Assembly (NCBI GenBank): GCA_965218075.1
Contig: CBDCJZ010000003.1
Coordinates: forward strand, 1,426,001-1,490,000
DNA: 64,000 nt
Direction of reading: 5' to 3'
Source of the DNA: JANQHO01 sp965218075
GTDB taxonomy: Bacteria; Bacteroidota; Bacteroidia; Flavobacteriales; Schleiferiaceae
In this document: piece by piece, positions 19,701-28,558 of the stretch
Position numbering within the stretch: position 1 is the stretch's first letter
Layout: each line of letters begins with the position of its first letter
Made by a program: the position numbers and the translations under genes
Notes under the pieces: generated by a model
Database searches by the model: none
Seen by the model: the letters and a program-made list of their open reading frames with translations, nothing else
What the model was told of the DNA's origin: nothing

Positions 19701-22700
19701 TATCCTGACGATATCCTAATGGCTGCATCGGGAGCGTAAATCATATTGTTGGCAATCAGTGAACGAGTTGTTCCACTGGAACCACCTCCAGAAATTACTA
19801 TCCCTTCATCACCGCAGTCAAATAAGTTGTTTGCCGTAATCTCAAAGTCCGTAATATCTTGGCAATGTATGTCATAGCTAACACTACTATTGGTATTTTC
19901 AATCACATTTCCCGAGATAATCAAGCTGTCTTGTTCATCCACCTCAATGGCAGCTTGTTCAATACCACTAAAACGGTTACGCAGGATGTGATTGCCCACA
20001 TCTTCATCACTTTTATTGCCGACCAGAGATATTCCATAAAAACCCCCTATAATGGTGTTGTGAGAGACGGTCAAATGCTTATTCGTAGTAGCTGTGGAGC
20101 TATTGTCCAAACTGCCCGAGCCCACTATACCACCTCTGTCAGATGCTGTATTCACCGGCTGCTCAATCAAACAGGAGTCAATGACGACATAATCAGTGTT
20201 CCGAAGATGCACTACCCAGGCATCTGATGAGCTTTTGGTGGCTTCGAGAGTCATATTCCTTAGGCTTACATAGCTGATGCTGTCAAAAGCTACGGTGGCA
20301 TTGCTTGTCGAACCGTCATGAGTGAGGGTAACTAGCGAGCTATCCCCACCGTCAATGACAATAGTATTGCTTTGGCTTGCACCAGCAATATTACCTAGTG
20401 TAAACTGCTCCCTATAAGTTCCAGGAGCTATGCTAATGATTACAGGGCCTTTAATGCCACAGCTATTGAGCATAGTGGCAAGAGAATCAAAGTTTGGGAA
20501 ATTATTTGGGCCAACTGCTCTGCCGAGGGTATAAGTTCCTCTGAGGGCATCTACACAGGGAGTTGAAAAGTGAAGGGGGTCACTCCAGAAACTCACATCA
20601 CCTACACCACAACTGTCCTGTGTGTAGAAATCATAATCGGTGCCGGGTGTCAAACCACTTAGAGCATAAGGATTAGAGACATTATGCCGAAAGGTTCCCA
20701 TACCGGGAGTAAAGCCTTGAAGTCCGTATTCGATATTCCAATTAGAAGCCCCGCCCGTGATCCAGCTCAATTGGGCTGTTGTTTGGCCTATAGCTGGGGT
20801 AGACAAACCTGTTGGAGACAAACAGGTCGCTGGATGGTACTCATCAGCACCGATATCCACCCTGGCGGAGGGAGGCAATGGACGGGGATCATCGTCAATA
20901 TCGACATGAATACCTAAAGCGCTCTTACCTGTATCATTGGCCAAAGAGTCTAATACATGTAGATCGACAGGGGCCGTTTCCCTTACAAATACCGGATCGC
21001 CTTCTACAGAATGGGCATTGAGTGCAGGCTTAGCTGTTTGCCAAGCGGCTAGGTTTGAATATGTCGTAGAGCCCTCCACTACGATATTCCCACTTGCCTG
21101 ATAAAGGTTGTAATCGATATCGATGGTCGATGGCAAGCTGAAGAAAATATCTAAAGCTGCTCCACTTGGGTTGCTGAAAATGTTGTTGTAGAGACTCATA
21201 TTAGAAAAGCTAACACCATAAAACATCATAGCGGGATTGCCCACAGCCGTGTTGTGATAAATATTCACATCGGATACAGAACCGAATATTGACGTCACCC
21301 TAATGGCCGCATTTGTTGGAGCATAAATCATATTGTTGGCAATCAGTGAACGGCTTGTTCCACTGGAGACTCCTTCATAAATTACTATCCCCTCATCGCC
21401 ACAGTCAAGTAAGTTGTTTGCCGTAATCTCAAAGTCCGTAATATCTTGGCAATATATGTCATAGGCAACACTACTATTGGTATTTTCAATCACATTGCCC
21501 GAGATAATCAGGCTGTCCTGTTCATCTACTCTAATGCCAATTAGTTCAATATCACTAAAACGGTTGCGCAGGATGTGATTGCCCACATCTTCATCACTTT
21601 CATTGCCGACCAGAGATATTCCATAGTAACCCCCTGTGATGGTGTTATCAGAGACGGTCAAATGGTTATTCGTAGTAGCTGTGAAGGAACTGCTCAAACT
21701 ACCCGAGCCTACTATACCACCTCTGTCAGATGTTGTATTCACCAGCTGCTCAATCAAACAGGAGTCAATGACGATATAATCAGTATTTTGAAGATGCACT
21801 ACCCAGTTACTTCGAGTACTATCAGTGTTTTCGAGGGTCATATTTCTCAAGCTTACATAGCTGACTCCGTCAAAAGCTACGGTGGCATTGCTTGTCGAAT
21901 CGTCATGAGTGAGGGTAACTAGCGAAGCTGTCCCACCGTCAATGACAATAGTATTGCTTTGGCTTACACCAGCAATATTACCTAGTGTAAACTGCTCCCT
22001 ATAAGTTCCAGGAGCTATGCTAATGGTTACAGCCCCCGAAACACCACAGTTGTTGAGCAAAGTGGCAAGAGAATCAAAGTTTGGAAAATCGCTGGAAGTT
22101 CTGCCAAGAGTATAAGTTCCCGAAAGTAGATTGCAAACAACTAAAGAAATCTCCAGTGTGTCATTTGAAGTATCATTGTCTGGATTGCCATTGGGATTGC
22201 TGGTCCAAATCTTTAGGGTAGGATTTCCCAGAGTGAAATTATAGCTTCCGATATTGACTATAGCATCAACTGCGCCTAGTGCTAGACTCCCCATCCAGTT
22301 ATAAGAGGTCTGAGCTATTCCGTCAACGCTCCAACCCACCATTATGCTGGCTAGACTATTGAGTCCATGATTTTTAATACTCACCTGAACCGACTGAGAG
22401 CCGGGAGCAACCAAGCTAATTGGATTGTCCAAACTGAGAATACCTGCATCGTCATTCACCAAGGGACGAGGAGTGAATTCGTAATAGCTTACATTAGGCC
22501 AAGGATTGGAAGCACTTCCATTAATAGATTTGATATTAGGAGAATTGAGGTGCTGCACAGCAGTGGTGGAATCCAGTTGAACACCCACTGTGTAGCTTCC
22601 CACTGCTTGATTTGCCCATTGGGCATCCGCTACATAAATCTTATGGGTGGTTTCTTCTAAAACTACAAAGTTATAGCTCCAAGACTGAGCTTCACATTCA

Positions 22701-23197
22701 TAGGAAAAATTCTTAATCCAAAGCTGGCGATTGGGAGCCGTGCCAAAGGTCTTCCTCCAAATGTTATCGTCACCCCCAATTGGCGGAGGATTACCGAAGC
22801 TACCCCAAAAATAAGCGATGGTACTGTCGGGAAGATTGGAATTGGGTAAAGTTGTATTGTCAGTTGTGATATGACTGTTCACAGTAGTTCCCGCAACTGT
22901 AGTGTTAAAAGTCAACAGAAAGTTTTTACTCACACAGAAATGAGTAACTGGATTGTCGTAAAAAGAAAAAGGAAAACCAATTCCTTGAGCTGAAGACCAG
23001 CTATTGACCGATGCGTTGCCTCCGGCATTATAGAGGTGAATACTATTCCAACCACTATTATCAACAGTGGTTTCTCTATTTAAAAGCGGTCCTTGTCCTA
23101 AGGTGGGTCCACTCACACTATAAGTTTGGGCTTTCGTGGACAAGGCTCCACTCCAAACAACAACAAAGATAGAGATTAAAAGGTGAAAGTTTTTCAT
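16739..23197 (-). CDS. Giant secreted surface protein: duplicated beta-helix/Fn3 modules, type IX C-terminal domain
   Basis: A 2152-residue exported protein. Signal peptide 1-23. An N-terminal region of about 350 residues includes a CARDB-like Ig segment (VSIKNHGLNSLASIMVGWSV). Two right-handed beta-helix modules follow, at about 356-790 and 886-1320 (NTIVIDGG, LRNMTLE, NNIFSNPSGAALD; each ends DIGADEYHPATCLS). A fibronectin III-like repeat comes after each module. A MAM/jelly-roll-like domain spans about 1410-1605 (FDGYSFDDIAIRETCP). Five more Fn3 repeats, each with (S/A)W..GG..NW and a YxFYVRDSC ending, lead to a type A sorting domain (YPNPSEGVFKLEF...GVYLLQL) at the extreme C-terminus. Predicted to be exported by the type IX system and anchored at the surface. 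A carbohydrate-binding or adhesin role is inference. Confidence 0.85.
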   Translation of the reverse strand: MKNFHLLISIFVVVWSGALSTKAQTYSVSGPTLGQGPLLNRETTVDNSGWNSIHLYNAGGNASVNSWSSAQGIGFPFSFYDNPVTHFCVSKNFLLTFNTTVAGTTVNSHITTDNTTLPNSNLPDSTIAYFWGSFGNPPPIGGDDNIWRKTFGTAPNRQLWIKNFSYECEAQSWSYNFVVLEETTHKIYVADAQWANQAVGSYTVGVQLDSTTAVQHLNSPNIKSINGSASNPWPNVSYYEFTPRPLVNDDAGILSLDNPISLVAPGSQSVQVSIKNHGLNSLASIMVGWSVDGIAQTSYNWMGSLALGAVDAIVNIGSYNFTLGNPTLKIWTSNPNGNPDNDTSNDTLEISLVVCNLLSGTYTLGRTSSDFPNFDSLATLLNNCGVSGAVTISIAPGTYREQFTLGNIAGVSQSNTIVIDGGTASLVTLTHDDSTSNATVAFDGVSYVSLRNMTLENTDSTRSNWVVHLQNTDYIVIDSCLIEQLVNTTSDRGGIVGSGSLSSSFTATTNNHLTVSDNTITGGYYGISLVGNESDEDVGNHILRNRFSDIELIGIRVDEQDSLIISGNVIENTNSSVAYDIYCQDITDFEITANNLLDCGDEGIVIYEGVSSGTSRSLIANNMIYAPTNAAIRVTSIFGSVSDVNIYHNTAVGNPAMMFYGVSFSNMSLYNNIFSNPSGAALDIFFSLPSTIDIDYNLYQASGNIVVEGSTTYSNLAAWQTAKPALNAHSVEGDPVFVRETAPVDLHVLDSLANDTGKSALGIHVDIDDDPRPLPPSARVDIGADEYHPATCLSPTGLSTPAIGQTTAQLSWITGGASNWNIEYGLQGFTPGMGTFRHNVSNPYALSGLTPGTDYDFYTQDSCGVGDVSFWSDPLHFSTPCVDALRGTYTLGRAVGPNNFPNFDSLATMLNSCGIKGPVIISIAPGTYREQFTLGNIAGASQSNTIVIDGGDSSLVTLTHDGSTSNATVAFDSISYVSLRNMTLEATKSSSDAWVVHLRNTDYVVIDSCLIEQPVNTASDRGGIVGSGSLDNSSTATTNKHLTVSHNTIIGGFYGISLVGNKSDEDVGNHILRNRFSGIEQAAIEVDEQDSLIISGNVIENTNSSVSYDIHCQDITDFEITANNLFDCGDEGIVISGGGSSGTTRSLIANNMIYAPDAAIRISSGYNFFLSSVNIYHNTAVGNPAMEFTGSTHSNMNLYNNIFSNPSGAALVALSVLPSTIDIDYNLYQASGNIAVENFTNYANLAAWQTAKPILNQNSVEGNPLFVKITAPADLHVTGTLANDTGKDALDIHADIDGDPRPLLPSTKVDIGADEYHPATCLSSPGLSTSAIGQTTAQLNWITGGASNWNIEYGLQGFTLGSGTFVYNVPNPYILTGLNPITNYDFYVQDSCGIGDVSLWRGPVSFFTLCPSLSPATLPIVEDFESASGISQRSRDVLCYPTHKWSYETSLVNEGRLRFAVTGFANNGNSAATLDNSSPSPLEAINYLILTADLSNYTTSSALELEFNYMHHGEEDHANDRVWIRDSDTNSWVKIYDLSANKGTEGIYNQVIGLDIDFILANATPPQRVSSTFQVRFGQEDNANATSRIEFDGYSFDDIAIRETCPTPTNLIATNITQNSATLSWVAGGASNWNLEWDTAGRALGSGNFLPNVAPTPYALSGLIPGTSYQFYVRDSCRLGYLSSWAGPYTFNTLSRCPAPSSLGASNITQTTAELSWITGGASNWDLEYGIQGFIPGPGTFVYNVSNPYTLSSLTPGTDYDFYVRDSCGTNNLSTWAGPYTFTTLPLPCPSPFALFAIKITQNTAAALAWVSGGISTSNWDLEYGLSGFTLGSGTRISTTTPFYTVSGLTPGQSYQFYVRDSCGVGHVSSWAGPEPFFSVISPCPFPSSLSATQITQTNATLSWVTGGASNWGLEYGLSGFTLGSGIRISTTTTSYAVSGLTPGRSYQFYVRDSCRGRVSVWAGPHTFRTLGCLAPTGLNLHTITEITATVSWTSGGASNWNIEYGPINFPPLGSGIFLYNVSSPRILRGLKPNTFYDVYVQDSCNVGNVSNWAGPLSIKTIIGIDELLERSFRIYPNPSEGVFKLEFSSSLGEDMEIRITNMMGQIVLEDEIESFSGSYRKRLEMGAYRSGVYLLQLITERATVNRRIILQ
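18970..20545 (-). repeat. Second copy of a ~1.58-kb in-gene tandem duplication
   Basis: This stretch encodes residues about 886-1410 (beta-helix plus Fn3) and repeats the upstream unit at an offset of 1581-1587 bases. Shared anchors include the block around 19234 and 20821, and the same TATAAGTTCC at 20530 and 22111. Small in-frame indels separate the copies. Confidence 0.85.
20550..22130 (-). repeat. First copy of the ~1.58-kb in-gene tandem duplication
   Basis: Encodes residues about 356-882 of the surface protein. By eye, long identical runs alternate with scattered substitutions relative to the second copy. That indicates a moderately recent duplication, or continuing gene conversion. 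Confidence 0.85.
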
Positions 23198-23278
23198 GAT
23201 TCAGTGATTTTTAGTGAAACTAAGACCCTCTTTTACATTAAAAAAGGGCGAAGCCTGATTTGAAATAATTAGTGTCAG

Positions 23279-23286
23279 CAAAGTTA
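23279..23286 (-). promoter_or_regulatory. Predicted promoter -7 element of the giant surface-protein gene
   Basis: On the minus strand this reads TAACTTTG, an exact TAnnTTTG match. A CTTG lies 23 bases further upstream. The predicted leader to the ATG at 23197 is about 75-80 bases. Confidence 0.5.
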
Positions 23287-23510
23287 CTAGAATTTAATCT
23301 TTATAAAATCAAGGGGCGACTATTTTTAAACAAGGATTTGTCGATAAAAAGAGACTTATGATTTATTTGGATTCGGTAAGTATTTATCGGGATCTAGAAA
23401 AATGAAAGTAAATGAAGAGGAGCTTTTCGTGTAAAAACTTTCAATTTACATGCATTAAACTTGCCTACTTACACAGTTGTTAGATCTTCATAAAACAGAC
23501 GTAGTGTTTG

Positions 23511-23611
23511 TCTAAATTTACGTTTACGCTCTGAAAAGTACATCAGTTTATTATTTCTTATTCATTGAATCAGATCTAGTTATAGAGATATTATCTTTCT
23601 AAGCTAGTCAT
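23511..23611 (+). repeat. 101-base dispersed repeat, copy A
   Basis: Begins TCTAAATTTACG, continues with TCTGAAAAGtACaTCAGTTT, and ends GATATTATCtTTCTAAG.TAG.CAT. The same order of blocks recurs at 46999-47099 on the same strand. Confidence 0.6.
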
Positions 23612-24770
23612 GACACTATCAATGTAATATATATAGAAGGTATAACTATTATAAGGTAGGGTAAAACCAATTGTACAAAAGAAAAATACTATGTTTTTGC
23701 CCGAAATTTCTGATAAGGAATAGTTTTTGGGGAAATGACCATGTTGTGCCCAGCTTCAAGCAAATTGTACCGCTTGTCATTGTTTTTGTCCAAGTGCTTA
23801 ATAGCCATAAACAATCCTTATAAAAACTCAATGGAGTTGCCCAAAGCTGAGTAGCACTGTATAAAATAAGGGGGAACGTCGTTTTTCACATTATTACGTC
23901 TTAATAGACGGTGTTCTGCTAAGCTTGGTGCTCATTGATGGCCTTTGCTCTGGCATTGATCGTTAACAAATACTTGTTGAACTTTCCAAAATCCTTTGAC
24001 TGAGGTTTAGTTCATTGAATAACAGCTCTTTCATAAGTTGATATTTCAGGAAAAAAGAAAGGTATTTTAGTCAATCCTCTAAATTTTCCACTAGCTATAG
24101 ATAAGCATAGCTTGTGGAATGTACAATATCGCTTACTTTTTCCTTCTCCTGAACAATAACAGCTGGCGGTTGTGACTTTTCTTTATCGACCATATCTCAC
24201 CCCAGAATGCACAACATGATGACTCTTTCCATTTTTGTCGACATGGGCAGTCTTAGTTCCTACAAATACAAAATCGTAATTTAGAATATTGATTAAATGC
24301 AAAAGTGACTTTATTTTGAAGTAAAATCTCATTCAATTACGCATCTCCTAATTATGTTCGAATACGTATTTTTCTATGCTTTCCGTGATTAACGCGTGCG
24401 ATTTCAGTAGAATCATACCTCTCAATTGCACCTGCAGGACGCTCTACTTCTAATTAAGCCAACATCGTAGAATGCATGATAATAAGCACACCCTACCATT
24501 ATTAAAGACAGACATCCTCATTAAGAAGTAGGTATCGACCTAGCCATCGCTTTATGCTTTTCGGCAAATCCACTGATTTTTACTGATATATGCTCTTAAA
24601 ATTTTTCTTTTTTATCGACAATTTCTTCATAGATTTCTCCCCCAATACCAAAAAGTCTCCTTTAAGTAATAAAAATCAACATAAGCTTTCTAAACTCATC
24701 CTTATATTGAAACTCATCTGATTAAGCATGTCAATAATCATATTTTTCAAATTAAATCTTAATTAGAGCT

Positions 24771-24778
24771 TAAATTTG
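24771..24778 (+). promoter_or_regulatory. Predicted promoter -7 element of guaA
   Basis: TAAATTTG, an exact consensus match, ends four bases before the GTG at 24783. The usual spacing would place the transcription start at or next to that codon, so the guaA message may have no leader. Confidence 0.55.
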
Positions 24779-24782
24779 TCCT

Positions 24783-26312
24783 GTGCAAGAAATGATTGTA
24801 ATATTAGACTGTGGTTCGCAATATACCCAGCTAATTGCGCGTAGAATAAGGGAACTCCATGTTTATTGTGAGATTCATCCCTTTAATAATGTTCCCGACT
24901 TAAATAATGCGGTTAAAGGAGTAGTAGTTAGTGGAAGCCCTGCTTCAGTAAGCGATAGGAATGCCCCCAAGTTGAAGCTACATTCCATAAAAACTACCTT
25001 GCCCTTACTGGGAATTTGTTATGGGGCTCAATACTTGACTCAAAAATTTGGTGGTTCAGTAAAAGTATCTGACATTAGGGAATATGGTCGTGCCAACCTT
25101 CAGTTTATTGACAATCGCTCCCCTCTGTTTAAGGATATTAGCCAAGGCTCCCAGATTTGGATGAGCCATGGAGATACTATCGAGAGTATCCCTGACGAGT
25201 ATAGAATTATTGGGAGTACCCGTGATGTAAAAGTGGCAGCATATCACATTGAAGGAGAAGATACATATGGAATACAATTTCATCCCGAAGTACATCACAG
25301 TAAAGATGGCTTTACTTTATTGAAAAATTTTGTGATAGGGATATGTGGATGTAAGCAAACCTGGACTCCGGCCTCTTTTTTGGGAGATACTATCAATAAA
25401 CTCAAAAAGAAACTAGGAAATGATAAAGTTGTACTAGGCCTTTCGGGAGGTGTGGATTCAACTGTTACAGCTGTTTTACTTTCAGAGGCTATTGGCGATC
25501 GCTTGTATTGCATTTTTGTAAACAATGGCTTGTTGCGAAAAAATGAATTTAAAAATATATTAGGTCAGTACAAGGAAATGGGGCTCAATATAAAAGGAGT
25601 AGATTCTTCAACTCGCTTTCTGGAGGCTTTAAATGGTATATCTAATCCAGAAGCCAAGCGCGAAACAATTGGTCGCATTTTTGTGAATGTATTTGACGAT
25701 GAAGCTTCTCAAATAGAGAGTGTAGACTGGCTGGCACAGGGGACTATTTATTCGGATGTGATCGAATCGAGTTCGGTCAAAGAGCTTTCCGCAACCATCA
25801 AATCGCATCATAATGTAGGCGGCCTACCTAAAACTATGAATCTCAAAGTCGTAGAACCGCTTAATACCTTGTTTAAGGATGAGGTGAGAAGAATAGGAAA
25901 AACTTTAGGAATTCCCGAAGAGTTGCTGGGCAAACATCCCTTTCCGGGGCCTGGTCTGGCCATTCGTATATTGGGAGGGGTCACTCCTGAGAAAGTACAC
26001 ATTCTTCGAGAAGCCGATTATATTTTTATCAATGAGCTTAAAGAACATAACTTATACGATGAAGTTTGGCAAGCGGCTGCCATTCTATTACCCGTGCAAT
26101 CAGTTGGAGTAATGGGTGACGAAAGAACATATGAGAATGTGATAGCTTTACGAGCAGTCGAATCTACTGATGGAATGACTGCCGATTGGGCACATTTGCC
26201 TTATGACCTTTTAGCGGAGGTTTCTAATAAAATCATAAACAGGATTCGGGGAATTAACCGAGTAGTATATGATATTAGTTCTAAGCCACCAGCTACAATA
26301 GAATGGGAATGA
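24783..26312 (+). CDS. guaA: GMP synthase (glutamine-hydrolysing)
   Basis: Converts XMP to GMP using glutamine and ATP. The class I glutaminase domain has Cys79 (LLGICYGAQYL), His167 and Glu169 (FHPEV). The ATP pyrophosphatase domain has the P-loop SGGVDS (221-226). The C-terminal dimerisation domain ends with the family signature KPPATIEWE. At 509 residues it is full length. Two starts are possible: GTG at 24783 (MQEMIVIL, matching the usual Bacteroidota N-terminus) or ATG at 24792. The 3' end overlaps the LysM gene, suggesting an operon. Confidence 0.97.
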   Translation: MQEMIVILDCGSQYTQLIARRIRELHVYCEIHPFNNVPDLNNAVKGVVVSGSPASVSDRNAPKLKLHSIKTTLPLLGICYGAQYLTQKFGGSVKVSDIREYGRANLQFIDNRSPLFKDISQGSQIWMSHGDTIESIPDEYRIIGSTRDVKVAAYHIEGEDTYGIQFHPEVHHSKDGFTLLKNFVIGICGCKQTWTPASFLGDTINKLKKKLGNDKVVLGLSGGVDSTVTAVLLSEAIGDRLYCIFVNNGLLRKNEFKNILGQYKEMGLNIKGVDSSTRFLEALNGISNPEAKRETIGRIFVNVFDDEASQIESVDWLAQGTIYSDVIESSSVKELSATIKSHHNVGGLPKTMNLKVVEPLNTLFKDEVRRIGKTLGIPEELLGKHPFPGPGLAIRILGGVTPEKVHILREADYIFINELKEHNLYDEVWQAAAILLPVQSVGVMGDERTYENVIALRAVESTDGMTADWAHLPYDLLAEVSNKIINRIRGINRVVYDISSKPPATIEWE

Positions 26313-28417
26313 TAAACTGTTTTGGTATTCTCTTTTGCTGTTTTTTCCTGGGATTTCAAATGTTATCGCAGCAAGGCAATCATATCTTTCACTATGTACG
26401 GCTGGGAGAAACCAAATATGGTATTTCCAAGAAGTATGGCATCACTATCGAACAGCTTGAGAAATTTAATCCTGAAATTAGGCAAGGTTTAAAAGAAAAA
26501 ATGACTCTTCTCATCCCTGAAAATAGTGGACAGCCAGAGGAAGAGAAGAAGAAAGCTACTACCAAAGCTGAACCGAAGTATACCTACCATGAAGTAAAAG
26601 CAGGAGAAACGCTTTTCTCCTTATCTCAGACTTACGGGATAAGCATACTTAAAATTAAAGAGGAGAACCCTAATATAACAAACGGTCTAAAAGCTGGGCA
26701 AAAGCTGAAAATTCTCCTGGAAGAAGATAAAATAGTCCGGGACAACGGCAATTATTGCTTGCATAAAATAGTTGCTGGGGAAACAGCTTATTTCCTGGCT
26801 AAGAAGTATCACATAGGTTTAGATAGCTTATACCTGTTAAATCCTGAAGCAGAGAATAAGTTTAAAATCGGGCAGCTTTTAAAATTTCCAAAATCTAAAG
26901 CCATATATATAGATAAGAGATTAATCGAAGTAAAGGGCATCATACCTAAACCAAAGGATAGTTTTGCCTCCGACGATGACCAGTTCACTAATGTAGAACT
27001 AGATACTACTAAAAACGTAAGTGATTTAAGGGGTTATTTTCTCTATAAAGTGAAGAGAGGCGATTCTTTTTACTCGCTGAAAAAGCGCTATGGGGTAAGC
27101 CGAGATAAGCTAATAAAGTTAAATCCGGAATTACAGAAAGGACTTACTGCTAAACAACATATCATCATACCAGGGGAAAAGGAGAAGACGAAGAGATTGA
27201 ACTGGTTAGAGAAACTCTTAGACTTCTCAGAAAAAAAGCAACCCAGAGAAGCAGATACCCTTAACACTTTTTCAGCTATGCCTGAATTACCTTCTGAAAG
27301 GTCGACAAATGCTGTTAAGACAGAGGATAGATTAAAGATAAATACTGATAAAAATTACTTAGTAGGATTAATGCTCCCTTTTCATATCCCAGTGGTCAAT
27401 GATACCACTTATGAAGTTGGCGATAATTCTAAAATAGCTCTTGATTTTTACAATGGCTTTTTAATGGCTTTAGATACTCTTAGTAAGCAAGGAATGAATA
27501 TTACGCTTAATGTTTTTGATACTAAAAACAGCATGTTCAGAATCAGAGAGCTAATATCGGGTATTAAACAAGCACACTTTAATTTGATGGTAGGACCACT
27601 ATATGATGACAATGTAGAATTTGTTGCAGATCAATTAGCTAGCGAAAAAGTTCCTGTGATAAGCCCTTTGAGTAATTCAGTGGAAGTTGTAGCAAGACCC
27701 AACCTAATTCAATGTATTTCCAATGAGGAAAGTAAGATTGTCAAAATTGCTGAGTTGCTCAACAATAACTACAGTGAGGACAGGATTATATTTGCTCATA
27801 CCAATAAGACGGATGAGAGAGAAAAAGTGAAGCAAATTAAAGCCAGGCTCAGAGCTAAGATTGGAAGGAGTTTTACAGACAATGTGACTTTTACCGATAA
27901 GATGCTATCAGAAATTGAACTACACAAAATATTACACCGTGATAAGAATAATGTAGTTGTTGTGGTAACTGATGATAAGATTTTTTTAAGCGCCCTAATT
28001 GCCAAGTTAAGGGTGGTACATGATACTTCTATCCATTTGATTGGTTCTTCTACATTATTGGATGTTCCAACATTGGAAATAAATTACTTGGACTATTTAA
28101 AACTCACTATGCCTGATATGAGTTATATAGATTATTCCGACAATAAAACCATTGGCTTTATTGAAACATATCGCTTGCGATATTCAGATGAACCAAACCG
28201 CTTTGCTTTTCAGGGCTATGACGTAGGAATATATTTTTTGAACAAGCTCTGGAAAAACGGATCTTATTTCTTACAAAGTTTTAATGGTGATTCAAGAGAA
28301 ATGTTGGGTACCGGCTTTGAAGTTCGTAAAACTAAAGATGGAGGCTACAAAAATAATTTTCTTTATATGACTGCTGTTAGGAATTTAACATTGGTTAGAT
28401 TAAAAAATGGGTCATGA
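26303..28417 (+). CDS. Exported four-LysM protein with periplasmic-binding-protein-like C-terminal domain
   Basis: A 704-residue protein. A hydrophobic signal segment (GILFCCFFLGFQML) precedes four LysM modules at about 27-70, 92-137, 149-195 and 245-292, each with the V..GET/DS...KY/GI..L...NP core that binds N-acetylglucosamine chains of peptidoglycan. From about 350 to the end is a type 1 periplasmic-binding-protein-like fold (GLMLPFHIPVVND..., VGPLYDDNVEFVADQL, FQGYDVGIYFLNKLW), as in amino-acid receptor or LpoA-like proteins. This LysM plus receptor fusion commonly follows guaA in Bacteroidota. Start is ATG at 26303, or at 26309, which gives an ATGA overlap. Probably a cell-wall regulator; the ligand is unknown. 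Confidence 0.85.
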   Translation: MGMINCFGILFCCFFLGFQMLSQQGNHIFHYVRLGETKYGISKKYGITIEQLEKFNPEIRQGLKEKMTLLIPENSGQPEEEKKKATTKAEPKYTYHEVKAGETLFSLSQTYGISILKIKEENPNITNGLKAGQKLKILLEEDKIVRDNGNYCLHKIVAGETAYFLAKKYHIGLDSLYLLNPEAENKFKIGQLLKFPKSKAIYIDKRLIEVKGIIPKPKDSFASDDDQFTNVELDTTKNVSDLRGYFLYKVKRGDSFYSLKKRYGVSRDKLIKLNPELQKGLTAKQHIIIPGEKEKTKRLNWLEKLLDFSEKKQPREADTLNTFSAMPELPSERSTNAVKTEDRLKINTDKNYLVGLMLPFHIPVVNDTTYEVGDNSKIALDFYNGFLMALDTLSKQGMNITLNVFDTKNSMFRIRELISGIKQAHFNLMVGPLYDDNVEFVADQLASEKVPVISPLSNSVEVVARPNLIQCISNEESKIVKIAELLNNNYSEDRIIFAHTNKTDEREKVKQIKARLRAKIGRSFTDNVTFTDKMLSEIELHKILHRDKNNVVVVVTDDKIFLSALIAKLRVVHDTSIHLIGSSTLLDVPTLEINYLDYLKLTMPDMSYIDYSDNKTIGFIETYRLRYSDEPNRFAFQGYDVGIYFLNKLWKNGSYFLQSFNGDSREMLGTGFEVRKTKDGGYKNNFLYMTAVRNLTLVRLKNGS

Positions 28418-28558
28418 CTAGTTGAAGGACTTGGCTTTAATGGATAGCAAGGCAAGCTGTCAAGAATTTGGTTCTCAGCACTAATTGCAAGGTTGCATAG
28501 TGAGATAACAGAGTTTCAAAGTACTATCGCTCTATTTGCATAAACCACAAATCTTGAA

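Larger units (their letters stand above)
23198..24770. other. 1.57-kb stretch without an intact gene
   Basis: Only short stop-broken frames are visible. Two stretches on the minus strand read like degraded protein (AIKHLDKNNDKRYNLLEAGH near 23720-23800, VGTKTAHVDKNGKSHHVVHS near 24200-24270), but I cannot assign either to a family. The stretch also holds the promoter of the surface-protein gene, one copy of a 101-base dispersed repeat, and the guaA promoter at its right end. It looks like eroded accessory DNA. Confidence 0.5.

Noticed and set aside
19859..20227. Long plus-strand frames inside the giant surface-protein gene (also 21575-21922 and 16054-16592 in scoB)
   Set aside because: Mirror frames of strongly coding minus-strand genes. 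They recur in both duplicated modules only because the coding strand is duplicated.
23649..23831. 60-codon minus-strand frame in the eroded region
   Set aside because: Tryptophan- and lysine-rich without family pattern. A neighbouring frame reads more protein-like but is also broken.
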